From Pseudomonas sp. MIACH (GTDB lineage Bacteria; Pseudomonadota; Gammaproteobacteria; Pseudomonadales; Pseudomonadaceae): a stretch of 64,000 nucleotides of DNA. This document shows positions 26,373 to 34,100 of the stretch, one piece after another (the first letter of the stretch is position 1; each line of letters opens with the position of its first letter). The translations under genes were made by a program, and so were the position numbers. Under the pieces are notes generated by a model. It did no database searches and was not told where the DNA came from. It was given only the letters and a program-made list of their open reading frames with translations. The stretch covers positions 62,001 through 126,000 of the forward strand of contig NZ_LHVO01000046.1 in the NCBI RefSeq assembly GCF_001269925.1, in the 5' to 3' direction.

Positions 26373-26465
26373 CGGGAGCGAGAGTCTTTTCCGACAAAAT
26401 TACTCGGACTTTGTACCTGCGTAATATTTTGGCGTAAACTGCCGGCAAGCCTGTGAGGAGTTTCC

Positions 26466-27050
26466 ATGACTGCCATAACCATTACCGACGCCGCCCACGA
26501 TTACCTGGCTGACCTGCTGTCCAAGCAGAACACCCCGGGTATCGGCATCCGCGTCTTTATCACCCAGCCTGGCACCCAGTACGCCGAGACGTGCATTGCC
26601 TACTGCAAGCCAGGTGAAGAGAAACCTGAAGACACCGCCCTGGGGCTGAAAAGCTTCACCGCGTATATCGACAACTTCAGCGAAGCCTTCCTGGACGATG
26701 CCGTGGTTGACTACGCCACCGACCGTATGGGTGGCCAATTGACCATCAAGGCGCCTAACGCCAAGGTGCCGAACGTCAACGCTGATAGCCCGGTCAACGA
26801 GCGCATCAACTACTACCTGCAAACCGAGATCAACCCGGGGCTGGCCAGCCACGGCGGTCAGGTGAGCTTGATCGATGTCGTGGAAGACGGGATTGCCGTA
26901 TTGAAATTCGGCGGCGGCTGCCAGGGCTGCGGCCAGGCGGACGTGACCTTGCGTGAAGGCATCGAACGGACCCTGCTGGAGCGTATTCCGGAGCTCAAGG
27001 GCGTCCGTGACGTGACGGACCACACGCAGAAAGAAAACGCCTACTACTGA
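26466..27050 (+). CDS. nfuA: Fe-S cluster carrier NfuA
   Basis: A 194-residue iron-sulfur scaffold/carrier. The N-terminal degenerate A-type domain (MTAITITDAAHDYLADLL) is followed by a Nfu domain with the cluster-binding CxxC in GGGCQGCGQAD (about 156-160). It delivers 4Fe-4S clusters to target enzymes under oxidative stress or iron limitation. A GAGGAG-like site lies just ahead of the ATG. A strong intrinsic terminator follows 20 bases after the stop. Confidence 0.96.
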   Translation: MTAITITDAAHDYLADLLSKQNTPGIGIRVFITQPGTQYAETCIAYCKPGEEKPEDTALGLKSFTAYIDNFSEAFLDDAVVDYATDRMGGQLTIKAPNAKVPNVNADSPVNERINYYLQTEINPGLASHGGQVSLIDVVEDGIAVLKFGGGCQGCGQADVTLREGIERTLLERIPELKGVRDVTDHTQKENAYY

Positions 27051-27070
27051 GTAAGGCGTTCACTGCGAAC

Positions 27071-27100
27071 AAAAAACGGCGCCCGTGAGCGCCGTTTTTT
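27071..27100 (+). terminator. Intrinsic terminator after nfuA
   Basis: aaaaaacggcgc-ccgtga-gcgccgtttttt: a 12-base perfect stem with a 6-base loop and a T run. With A's on the other side it can act in both directions. Confidence 0.92.
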
Positions 27101-27150
27101 ATTATTAAAATTCAAGCGGTTATGCAATCTATCTGGCAAGGAGGATTAAG

Positions 27151-27240
27151 TGTGGGAGGGGGCTTGCTCCCGATAGCGGTGCCTCAGTCGACTCATGAGC
27201 AGGCTGACACACCGTCATCGGGGGCAAGCCCCCTCCCACG
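27151..27240. repeat. REPIN (two inverted REP copies)
   Basis: tgtgggagggggcttgctcc faces cgggggcaagccccctccca across about 40 bases, between the nfuA terminator and the cobM stop. The remaining 60 bases to 27300 are AT-rich and hold nothing I recognise. Confidence 0.82.
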
Positions 27241-27300
27241 TTTTTTATTGTATTTATTCATTTGAATCAATGCGTTATAGGTTGTTCGTGAAGTAAATAA

Positions 27301-28047
27301 TCAAGGTCGATAAAAATGCGCATGCCCCGCCCGATACAGCGACGACTCACTGAAACTATCACTCGCCAGTACCCGACCTACCACAATCAGCGCCGTGCGC
27401 CGAAAGCCCTTGGCGGTGACTTTGTCGGCAATATCGCTGAGCGTGCCAACCGCCCAATCCTGATCCGGCCATGTCGCCCGGTGCACCACGGCAATCGGAC
27501 AGTCCGCGCCATAGTGCGGCAGCAGTTCGGCGACGATCTTTTCCAGATGATTGACCCCCAGGTGAATCGCCATGGTCGTGCCATGCCGGGCCAGGCTGTC
27601 GAAGTCTTCCCCGGCCGGCATGCTGGTTTTATCAGCGTAGCGGGTCAGGATCACGCTTTGGGCGATGTCCGGCAGGGTCAGTTCGGTCTCCAGCAAGGCT
27701 GCGCAGGCGGCCACCGCCGTGACGCCGGGAATGATCTGAAATGGGATGCCCAACTCACGCAAATAACGGATCTGCTCGCCAATCGCGCCATACAGGCTCG
27801 GATCGCCGGAGTGCACCCGTGCCACGTCTTGGCCATTAGCGTGGGCGGTCTTGATCAGTTCGATAATCTGTTCCAGGTGCAGTTCAGCGCTGTTGACCAC
27901 TTGTTGCGCCTGATGACCTTCCAGCACCGCCGCCGGCACCAGCGAGCCGGCATAGATGATCACCGGGCAACTGCGGATCAGGCGTTGGCCTTTGACGGTG
28001 ATCAATTCCGGATCGCCGGGGCCGGCGCCGATGAAGTAGACGGTCAT
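27301..28047 (-). CDS. cobM: Precorrin-4 C11-methyltransferase
   Basis: A 248-residue SAM-dependent tetrapyrrole methylase of the aerobic cobalamin pathway that methylates precorrin-4 at C-11. Motifs: MTVYFIGAGPGDPELITVKG (SAM loop), GDPSLYGAIGEQ, IPGVTAVAACAALL, and IHLGVNHL. The start at 28047 fits the family; the frame upstream to 28140 is spurious. It is the last gene of the riboswitch-headed cbtB-cbtA-cobE-cobM unit, 70 bases after cobE. Confidence 0.94.
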   Translation of the reverse strand: MTVYFIGAGPGDPELITVKGQRLIRSCPVIIYAGSLVPAAVLEGHQAQQVVNSAELHLEQIIELIKTAHANGQDVARVHSGDPSLYGAIGEQIRYLRELGIPFQIIPGVTAVAACAALLETELTLPDIAQSVILTRYADKTSMPAGEDFDSLARHGTTMAIHLGVNHLEKIVAELLPHYGADCPIAVVHRATWPDQDWAVGTLSDIADKVTAKGFRRTALIVVGRVLASDSFSESSLYRAGHAHFYRP

Positions 28048-28117
28048 GGAGAATTCCTGTGCAAAAGCGGGCGAGCATGAAGATTGCTCATGATCGGGAA
28101 GGGCGATTATCGGGATT

Positions 28118-28510
28118 TTAGCCGGCGCAGGCCAATGCAAAGGTGGCCTGGGCGGTTTTCTGGCGGGTGATCAACAAGCGGGCAGGGCCGCCGCAGAGCT
28201 GTTCGGCCAGGGCCAGGGCGGCACTTTCGGCGACGCCGTAACAGCCGGTATGGGCAAACGCGACCGCCGATTTGTGGCTCAGCCGGGCTTCGTAAACGGC
28301 CAGTTGCCCGGCGCTGAAGCACTGCAAGGGCAGTTCGAGCAGTCGGGCCAGGGCGAGTAACCCAGGCTCGTCCTGTTTACGGTCGATGCTGGCCAGTGCC
28401 GTGACACGCTGGCGCTCGACCCCGCCCTCGGCCAGGGCGCTGTCGAACAGGTCCAGCAGGGTGTCTACATCACAACCCCGCTGGCAACCCAGGCCGACCA
28501 CCAGGGTCAT
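28118..28510 (-). CDS. cobE: Cobalamin biosynthesis protein CobE (CbiG C-terminal type)
   Basis: A 130-residue protein with the CobE/GbiG_C fold signature: MTLVVGLGCQRGCDVDTLLDLF at the start, TALASIDRKQDEPGLLALA in the middle and a C-terminal LLITRQKTAQATFALA. CobE belongs to the aerobic corrin-ring pathway; its exact job is unsettled (tetrapyrrole binding or hydrolysis of the lactone, by analogy with CbiG). Its ATG overlaps the cbtA stop by 4 bases, so translation is coupled. Confidence 0.9.
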   Translation of the reverse strand: MTLVVGLGCQRGCDVDTLLDLFDSALAEGGVERQRVTALASIDRKQDEPGLLALARLLELPLQCFSAGQLAVYEARLSHKSAVAFAHTGCYGVAESAALALAEQLCGGPARLLITRQKTAQATFALACAG

Positions 28511-29211
28511 GCCGAGTATTGATCGTCGCGGTTGCGGCGGAACAGCCAGGCGCTGATCAGGCCCAAGGCCAGCCAGAACGCCACGTTGGTCAACTGCGAA
28601 GCGATCTTGAACTGTGCTTCGAGGGCTTCCGGAGCCAGCATCGAATGGGTTTCCGGCTGCGGCGCGCCGATCACATGTGGCACCACGAGGATCGCCGCGC
28701 CCAAGACTTTCAGCAGCCAGTTGCGACCAAACACGATCAGGGCAATACCCACAGCCGTCGAGGCAGCGGTGCCGATCCACCAGATTTGCCGTTGCGCCAG
28801 GTCAGCGGCGGCAGTGCCCGGCAGCTCCGGTGGCAGGCCCAGGGTGGGCGCCAGCACAAAGGTCGCGTAACCGGCCAGGCCCCACAGCAAGCCTTGGGCC
28901 GTACGGGTCGGTGCGCGCAGGGTGTAGAGGCCGGCCAGCATCAGGGCGAAGCCGACGGCCACCACCAGGTTGCCGCCGGTGGTCGACAGCACGCGCTGCC
29001 AGCCGTCTTCCGGCTCCCAGGCTTCGGCGTCGTGGGAGTGTGCAGCGGCGCCAGCGGCGTGCTCGTGCACGACTTCGGTCGCGGCCGGGGCTTTTTCAAA
29101 GGTTTCCGCCTGCAGAATCAGCGGAGCGACCCAGAAGCTTTGCAGCAAGGTCAGCAGCAGGGCGGCCAGCAAGCCGGTGAACCCTGCGGTTTGTGCAATA
29201 CGCTTGATCAT
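28507..29211 (-). CDS. cbtA: CbtA-family cobalt transporter subunit
   Basis: A 234-residue membrane protein with about five hydrophobic helices (GFTGLLAALLLTLLQSFWVAP; GGNLVVAVGFALMLAGLYTL; GLLWGLAGYATFVLAPTLGL; ASTAVGIALIVFGRNWLL; NVAFWLALGLISAWLF). A His-rich loop after the first helix (VVHEHAAGAAAHSHDAEAW) suits metal binding. CbtA and CbtB were predicted as a B12-regulated cobalt uptake system. The riboswitch upstream and the cob genes downstream support that here. Confidence 0.92.
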   Translation of the reverse strand: MIKRIAQTAGFTGLLAALLLTLLQSFWVAPLILQAETFEKAPAATEVVHEHAAGAAAHSHDAEAWEPEDGWQRVLSTTGGNLVVAVGFALMLAGLYTLRAPTRTAQGLLWGLAGYATFVLAPTLGLPPELPGTAAADLAQRQIWWIGTAASTAVGIALIVFGRNWLLKVLGAAILVVPHVIGAPQPETHSMLAPEALEAQFKIASQLTNVAFWLALGLISAWLFRRNRDDQYSA

Positions 29212-29222
29212 GTCGGCAGGCC

Positions 29223-29411
29223 TCAGTGGCACGGGAACGCGGCGCTGTGGCGGGTATCGTGGGCAGCGTTGTGCACCGCCTCGATGTGCGAGAAACCGGC
29301 GAAATACACCAGGCACGCGCCGAGGATCGACGCACCGATGGCGGCGGTCAGGCGTTGGCTGAGGGTGGCGGAGCTGCTGGCGGTGTGCGAGGTGCTGCTG
29401 ATGATCGACAT
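29223..29411 (-). CDS. cbtB: CbtB-family cobalt transporter small subunit
   Basis: A 62-residue protein with a single transmembrane helix (AAIGASILGACLVYFAGF) and the diagnostic C-terminal His motif HIEAVHNAAHDTRHSAAFPCH that is thought to gather cobalt. It is the first gene after the cobalamin riboswitch, 11 bases ahead of cbtA. Confidence 0.92.
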   Translation of the reverse strand: MSIISSTSHTASSSATLSQRLTAAIGASILGACLVYFAGFSHIEAVHNAAHDTRHSAAFPCH

Positions 29412-29523
29412 GGCGCGTCCCTTTCAGGTGTCAGGGTGAAACGAGCGCATGCAAACCCCGCGAGCCAGGCACGCAGGGTTTTAACAGCGCCCGCCCACCG
29501 CGGGTTTGTTATTGGATGTTATT

Positions 29524-29702
29524 CGGGCCGGTCTCCGGGCTTGCGAGGGACACTGGGTCTAGAAAGCGTCGCCTTCCCATGCCGTACAGGCACAGTGGAT
29601 CTGACGCTTCACTCGCTTACCGTTGCGGGGGCAGCACCGGACTCGTCATAAGGCTATGACTCACCGGTTTCCCGTTTCACCCTGTGAAGGGCACCCGAAA
29701 CA
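29524..29702 (-). promoter_or_regulatory. Cobalamin riboswitch controlling cbtB-cbtA-cobE-cobM
   Basis: Read on the minus strand: tttcgggtgcccttcacagg, then gaaaccggtgagtcat, the invariant core gctgcccccgcaacggtaag (about 29616-29637), and the closing B12 box gcaagcccggagaccggccc (about 29526-29545). These are the conserved blocks of the AdoCbl riboswitch in order and at usual spacing. The following 110 bases up to cbtB hold inverted repeats (aaaccctgcg...cgcggggttt) that can serve as the expression platform. B12 is expected to shut off the unit. Confidence 0.93.
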
Positions 29703-29918
29703 AGATGTGTAGGAGAGCATGGGCGATGATTTGAGTCAAATGTGGTGGCCAGGCGCCGCTTATGAAGTGTGGAATATGAAAAATACAATTACCTGGTCGT
29801 GTTATCGGAGTTTGATGAAAAAAGCAGTTTCAAAAAGCCTGCACGTCGTTGAGTATGCCCATTCCTTTTGCCTGTATTGCAATGTCGCGTTGCCCCGTTT
29901 ACTAAGGAGAAGTGGTTC
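29703..29918. other. AT-rich spacer, left edge of the inserted accessory segment
   Basis: From just after the riboswitch 5' end the sequence becomes AT-rich (gtggaatatgaaaaatac... tttgatgaaaaaagcag). It presumably carries the promoter of the giant gene that begins at 29919. The 67-residue frame here (29719-29922) has no ribosome-binding site and no recognisable product, so it is not called. No repeat or attachment site was seen. Confidence 0.5.
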
Positions 29919-30000
29919 ATGACCATCAAGATCGAGGGAGTGATCGCCAACAAGATTGGCTTTGCGTCCCACCAAAACGCTGTCCCAGTTCTACGCGAAC
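29919..30000 (+). pseudogene. Severed 5' end (27 codons) of the giant DUF4011-helicase-nuclease gene
   Basis: ATG at 29919 with a strong AAGGAGA site 8 bases upstream opens MTIKIEGVIANKIGFASHQN... and reaches GAA at 29997-29999 plus one C, where the IS element begins. Joining base 30000 to base 31235 (removing the IS and one AAC target copy) restores CTG and continues ...VLRELTVHNDGEADYNDL in the same frame as the gene body. This therefore is the true start of that gene, now cut off from it. Confidence 0.85.
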
Positions 30001-30018
30001 TGAATCGCCCCGGATTCT

Positions 30019-30900
30019 CTAGACACCTTGCAAGCTCATTGCGTAACGCTTTTCAAACTCTACCGGTGACAGCTGATTGTTGAAACCATGGCGGCGTTTT
30101 ACGTTGTAGAACATCTCGATGTAATCGAACACATCACTACGAGCATCTTCCCGCGTGATGTAGATTTTTCGCTTGATCCGTTCCCGTTTTAGAAGCTGGA
30201 AAAAGCTCTCGGCCACGGCGTTGTCATGACAGTTGCCTCGGCGACTCATGCTGGCAACCAAATTGTTTGCGCTCAAAAAGCTGCGCCAGTCGGAGCTGCT
30301 GTACTGGCTGCCCTGGTCGGAATGAACCATCACCTCTTGCTTCGGTTTACGCCTCCAAACCGCCATCAACAACGCATCAATAGCCAAATCACTGGTCATC
30401 TGCGCCTTCATTGACCAGCCAACGACCTGACGAGAAAACAGATCCAGCACCACCGCCAAATACAACCAGCCTTCATACGTACGAATGTAGGTGATGTCGG
30501 TGACCCAAACCTTGTTGGGTTCCACGACATCGAACTGGCGCTTCAGCAAATTGGGTGAGGCGACCGCTGGCTTACCGCCGTACTTTCCAGGGCGGCGTCG
30601 ATAACCTGTCTGAGAGCGCAGCCCTTCAAGACGCATCAGCCTTGCCACGCGATGGCGCCCGCAAACTTCACCGACCTCGCGCAGATCGTCATGGATTTTG
30701 CGATAGCCATAAACGCCGCCACTTTCCAGCCATGAATGCTTGATCAAACCCAGCAGTCGCTGGTTGTCTTTGGCGCGTGCAGATTGCGGCTCAGACAACC
30801 AGGCGTAATAGCCACTTGGATGGACTTTCAGCGTCAGGCAAAGCCGTCGAATGGAATAGTCGCCGGCTCGCTGCTTGATAAAGGCGTACTTCAACCGCAC
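30019..30900 (-). CDS. IS3-family transposase OrfB (DDE integrase domain)
   Basis: A 293-residue frame carrying the IS3 integrase core: an HTH_21 region (GVYGYRKIHDDLRE), then catalytic Asp in VWVTDITYI, Asp in VMVHSDQGSQYSS and Glu in DNAVAESFFQLLKRE. It is probably made mainly as an OrfAB fusion by a -1 slip at AAAAAAG near the end of orfA; a GTG start at 30900 is the stand-alone option. Confidence 0.93.
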   Translation of the reverse strand: MRLKYAFIKQRAGDYSIRRLCLTLKVHPSGYYAWLSEPQSARAKDNQRLLGLIKHSWLESGGVYGYRKIHDDLREVGEVCGRHRVARLMRLEGLRSQTGYRRRPGKYGGKPAVASPNLLKRQFDVVEPNKVWVTDITYIRTYEGWLYLAVVLDLFSRQVVGWSMKAQMTSDLAIDALLMAVWRRKPKQEVMVHSDQGSQYSSSDWRSFLSANNLVASMSRRGNCHDNAVAESFFQLLKRERIKRKIYITREDARSDVFDYIEMFYNVKRRHGFNNQLSPVEFEKRYAMSLQGV

Positions 30901-31169
30901 TCCTTGGCAAAGTACGCGGCGGCCTTTTTTAAGATATCTCGCTCTTCAGTGACGCGCTTGAGCTCCGCTCGCAGACGACGCAGTTCAGCGTGTTGATCAT
31001 CGTCTTGCTGTCGTTCTTCTAGAGGTTTGCTGTAGCGCTTTATCCAGGCATAGAGGCTATGCGTCGACACACCAAGACGTGCTGCCACCTCAGCGACAGG
31101 CAGCTTCTTTTCGGCCACTTGATTGACCGCTTGGATTTTGAATTCTTCGGGATAACGTGGGTTGCTCAT
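30891..31169 (-). CDS. IS3-family OrfA (HTH protein)
   Basis: A 92-residue protein with an N-terminal helix-turn-helix (RYPEEFKIQAVNQVAEKKLP, VAARLGVSTHSLYAWIKRY) and a C-terminal leucine-rich coiled coil (ELRRLRAELKRVTEERDIL) as in IS3-family OrfA. It overlaps orfB by 10 bases in a different frame. The slippery heptamer A-AAA-AAG encodes its residues ...LKK..., 12 codons before its stop. Confidence 0.92.
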   Translation of the reverse strand: MSNPRYPEEFKIQAVNQVAEKKLPVAEVAARLGVSTHSLYAWIKRYSKPLEERQQDDDQHAELRRLRAELKRVTEERDILKKAAAYFAKECG

Positions 31170-34100
31170 GGCACCTCCTAATTGGCCTCAGTTTAAGGCA
31201 AAGAGGTGTCTACGAAACCCGAGGCGATTCAAACTGACGGTACACAATGATGGTGAGGCGGATTACAACGATCTTGAGTTGGAGCTGGTGGCTGACCCGC
31301 CTTTCCTGGAAGGAAAGGTTTGGCGTCTTGATCGTCTAGGCAAAGATTCAACCCTGCATATTTCAGATCGCAATCTGACATTGAATGCCGGCTATTTGGC
31401 TGATCTTGCTGAAAGCCTGGCTGCAACGCTTGTTCTGCGACTTCGCTGCAAGGACGAGGTTCTGGCTATTCAGACCTTTTCTGTGGAGCTTCTCGCGAAA
31501 AATGAGTGGGGTGGTGTGAATGCCATGCCGGAGCTATTGCCTGCGTTCGCGATGCCAAATGACCCAGCAGTTGATCGGATACTCAAGTCGGCATCGGACG
31601 TACTGCGTCGAGCTGGCAAACCGGATGGTATTGATGGATACGAGCGTAAGTCCCGAGCTCGAACATGGGAGCTGACTTCCGCTATTTGGTCGGCAGTTTG
31701 CGGGCTGAGACTGAGTTATGCGCTACCGCCTGCAAGCTTTGAAACCCGTGGACAAAAGGTTAGGTCGCCGGGACTTGTCTTGGACGGACGCGTAGCTACG
31801 TGCTTGGACACTGCGCTTCTGTTCGCTGGAGCGCTGGAGCAGGCCGGCCTCAATGCGCTGCTGATTCTGACCAAGGGTCATGCGTTCGTGGGTGTCTGGC
31901 TTCAGCCTCAAGAATTCTCCCAGTTAATTACTGATGAAGCGGCTGCGGTGCGTAAACGCATTGATTTGAAAGAAGCACTGGTATTTGAAACCACTCTAGC
32001 CACTCAGTTTCCGGTTCCGAGCTTCAGTCAGGCAATCAATGCTGGTGAGCGACAAATCAATGATGAAGATTTCATCATGGCTGTTGATTTGCATCGCGCA
32101 CGTATGCAGCGCATCCGACCTCTCGCAACTTCAGTGTCTGCCATCAAACCGGATGCTGACCAAGAGGCGGCGACTGTGCTTGAGGGCTTGGAGATCGCTC
32201 CGGCACTGCCACCATTTGACGTTGAGATGTCTACCGATTCGGATTCGCCCGCCGGTAAGCTAACGTTATGGCAACGCAAACTCTTGGATTTGACCACCCG
32301 CAATCGGCTCCTGCATCTGCCGGACAGCGCCAAGGGTGTGCGGCTAATTTGTCCTGATCCAACTGAACTGGAAGATCAGTTGTCCAGCGGTAAACGCATT
32401 CGAATTGTCTCGGTGCCTGACCTTGCTGCTGGTGGTAGAGATGCTGCGCTGTATGAGCAGCAGAATCGTGAAAACCTGCGCGACGAGTATGCGAGGTCGG
32501 CTCTGGCCAGGGGGGAGGTGCTCGCTACACTTGAGAAAGCCAAGCTTGAAGTCGCCATGATCGACTTGTATCGCAAGGCCCGAAGTGATCTCGATGAGGG
32601 CGGCGCGAATACCTTGTTTCTCGCCTTGGGCTTTCTGAAATGGAAAAAATCCGCGGATGACCAGAAGAGCTATTCAGCTCCGTTGATTTTGCTGCCGGTC
32701 AAACTTGATCGTAAAAGTGCGTTGTCCGGCGTGACGATGACGTTGCTGGAAGATGAGCCGCGCTTCAACTTGACCTTGCTTGAGTTACTGCGACATGACT
32801 TCGAACTGGTTATCCCTGGTTTGGATCGTGAGCTACCAACGGATGACAGCGGTATTGATGTGGCTGGTATCTGGAACATCGTGAGACGCGCTGTCAGGGA
32901 TGTGCCGGGATTTGAGGTCACTACAGAACTCGTACTGGGGACATTTTCATTCGCCAAGTACCTTATGTGGCAAGATTTGGCAGCTCGTTCAGAGCAGCTG
33001 CTGAAGAGTCCGATGGTCAAGCACCTGTTGGAGCGAAGCCTAGGCGGTGACAGTTATGCGACCTCTGGAGAGTTTCCGCAACCCCACGAGTTGGATCGAA
33101 AGGTCAACCCTGCGAATTTATTTACCCCACTACCAGCGGACTCCTCTCAACTGTCTGCTGTGGTTGCGTCATCCAGTGGTTGTGATTTTGTACTCGATGG
33201 GCCGCCAGGCACAGGTAAATCCCAAACTATTGCCAACATGATTGCGCACAACCTTGCGCTTGGACGAAGGGTGTTGTTTGTTGCTGAAAAGATGGCCGCG
33301 CTTGATGTGGTGTATAGACGGCTTGAAGAAAAGGGGCTGGGCGAGTTTTGCCTCGAGCTTCACTCGAGTAAGACGTCCAAGGTTGAAGTACTTAAGCAGC
33401 TCGAACGCGCCTGGGATGTTCGTGATGCGCTGAGTGCGGATGAATGGGCTGACGAAACGGCCAAGCTGCATAAGCTGCGAAACCGGCTCAATCAAGTTGT
33501 CGAGTTGCTCCATCAACGCTCACCTAACGGTCTGTCGGTGCACCTAGCCATCGGGCGGGTAGTACGGGATTGGAACGAGTCGTTGCCGCGATTGACGTGG
33601 CCGTCCGGAACGGTTCACGACTCGCACACTTACTTGATGATGAAAGAGTTGGCGCGACGTCTCGACTTGAACAGTCAGGCCGCGCGTGAGCTGTCGAAAG
33701 ATTTTGCACTGATGGCGCCTACAGATTGGTCGAATGGATGGCAAGAGGCGATTGTCGCTGCCGCACAAGAGATGCCAGATAAAATCGAACGACTCAAAGT
33801 CGCCGGTGCCAACCTTCTCAAGGCAACGAGCCTCCCGCTCGCTGTCGAGAGTACTGAGGATTTCGAGCAGCTTGTACGGTTTGTCACCTTGCTGATTGAT
33901 GCCCATGGCATTGATCTCTCATTTGTCTTCACGCTGAATGTCAGTGCCAAGATCAGCTCGGCAAAAAAAGCATCGCAACTTTTGGCTGATTATCGATCAA
34001 TCGAAAGTTCGCTCTCTGTCCGGTACAGCGAGGGTGTATGTCGCACGCTCGAGCTTGCCGTATTCAAGGAGGAATGGAGTCGGGCCAAGGAAAAGTTCTG

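Larger units (their letters stand above)
30001..31231 (-). mobile_element. IS3-family insertion sequence, 1,231 bases, intact
   Basis: The ends are imperfect inverted repeats beginning TG and closing CA: tgaatcgccccggattctct at the left and, reversed, tgaatcgcctcgggtttcgt at the right, both continuing into agacacct. The flanks carry a 3-base direct repeat AAC (29998-30000 and 31232-31234), the usual IS3-family target duplication. Inside are orfA and orfB overlapping in -1 with an A-AAA-AAG slip site (plus-strand 30924-30930). All parts look functional, so the copy may be recent. It inserted in codon 28 of the giant gene, in the opposite orientation. Confidence 0.93.

Noticed and set aside
29719..29922. 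67-residue frame in the spacer before the giant gene
   Set aside because: No ribosome-binding site, no recognisable product, and it overlaps the true ATG region of the giant gene.
29998..31234. Alternative idea that the giant gene naturally starts in the IS end (31162/31168)
   Set aside because: The first 24 codons are IS terminal sequence; removing the IS gives an in-frame gene with a proper ribosome-binding site, so the native start is at 29919. The IS-end start is only a possible fallback.
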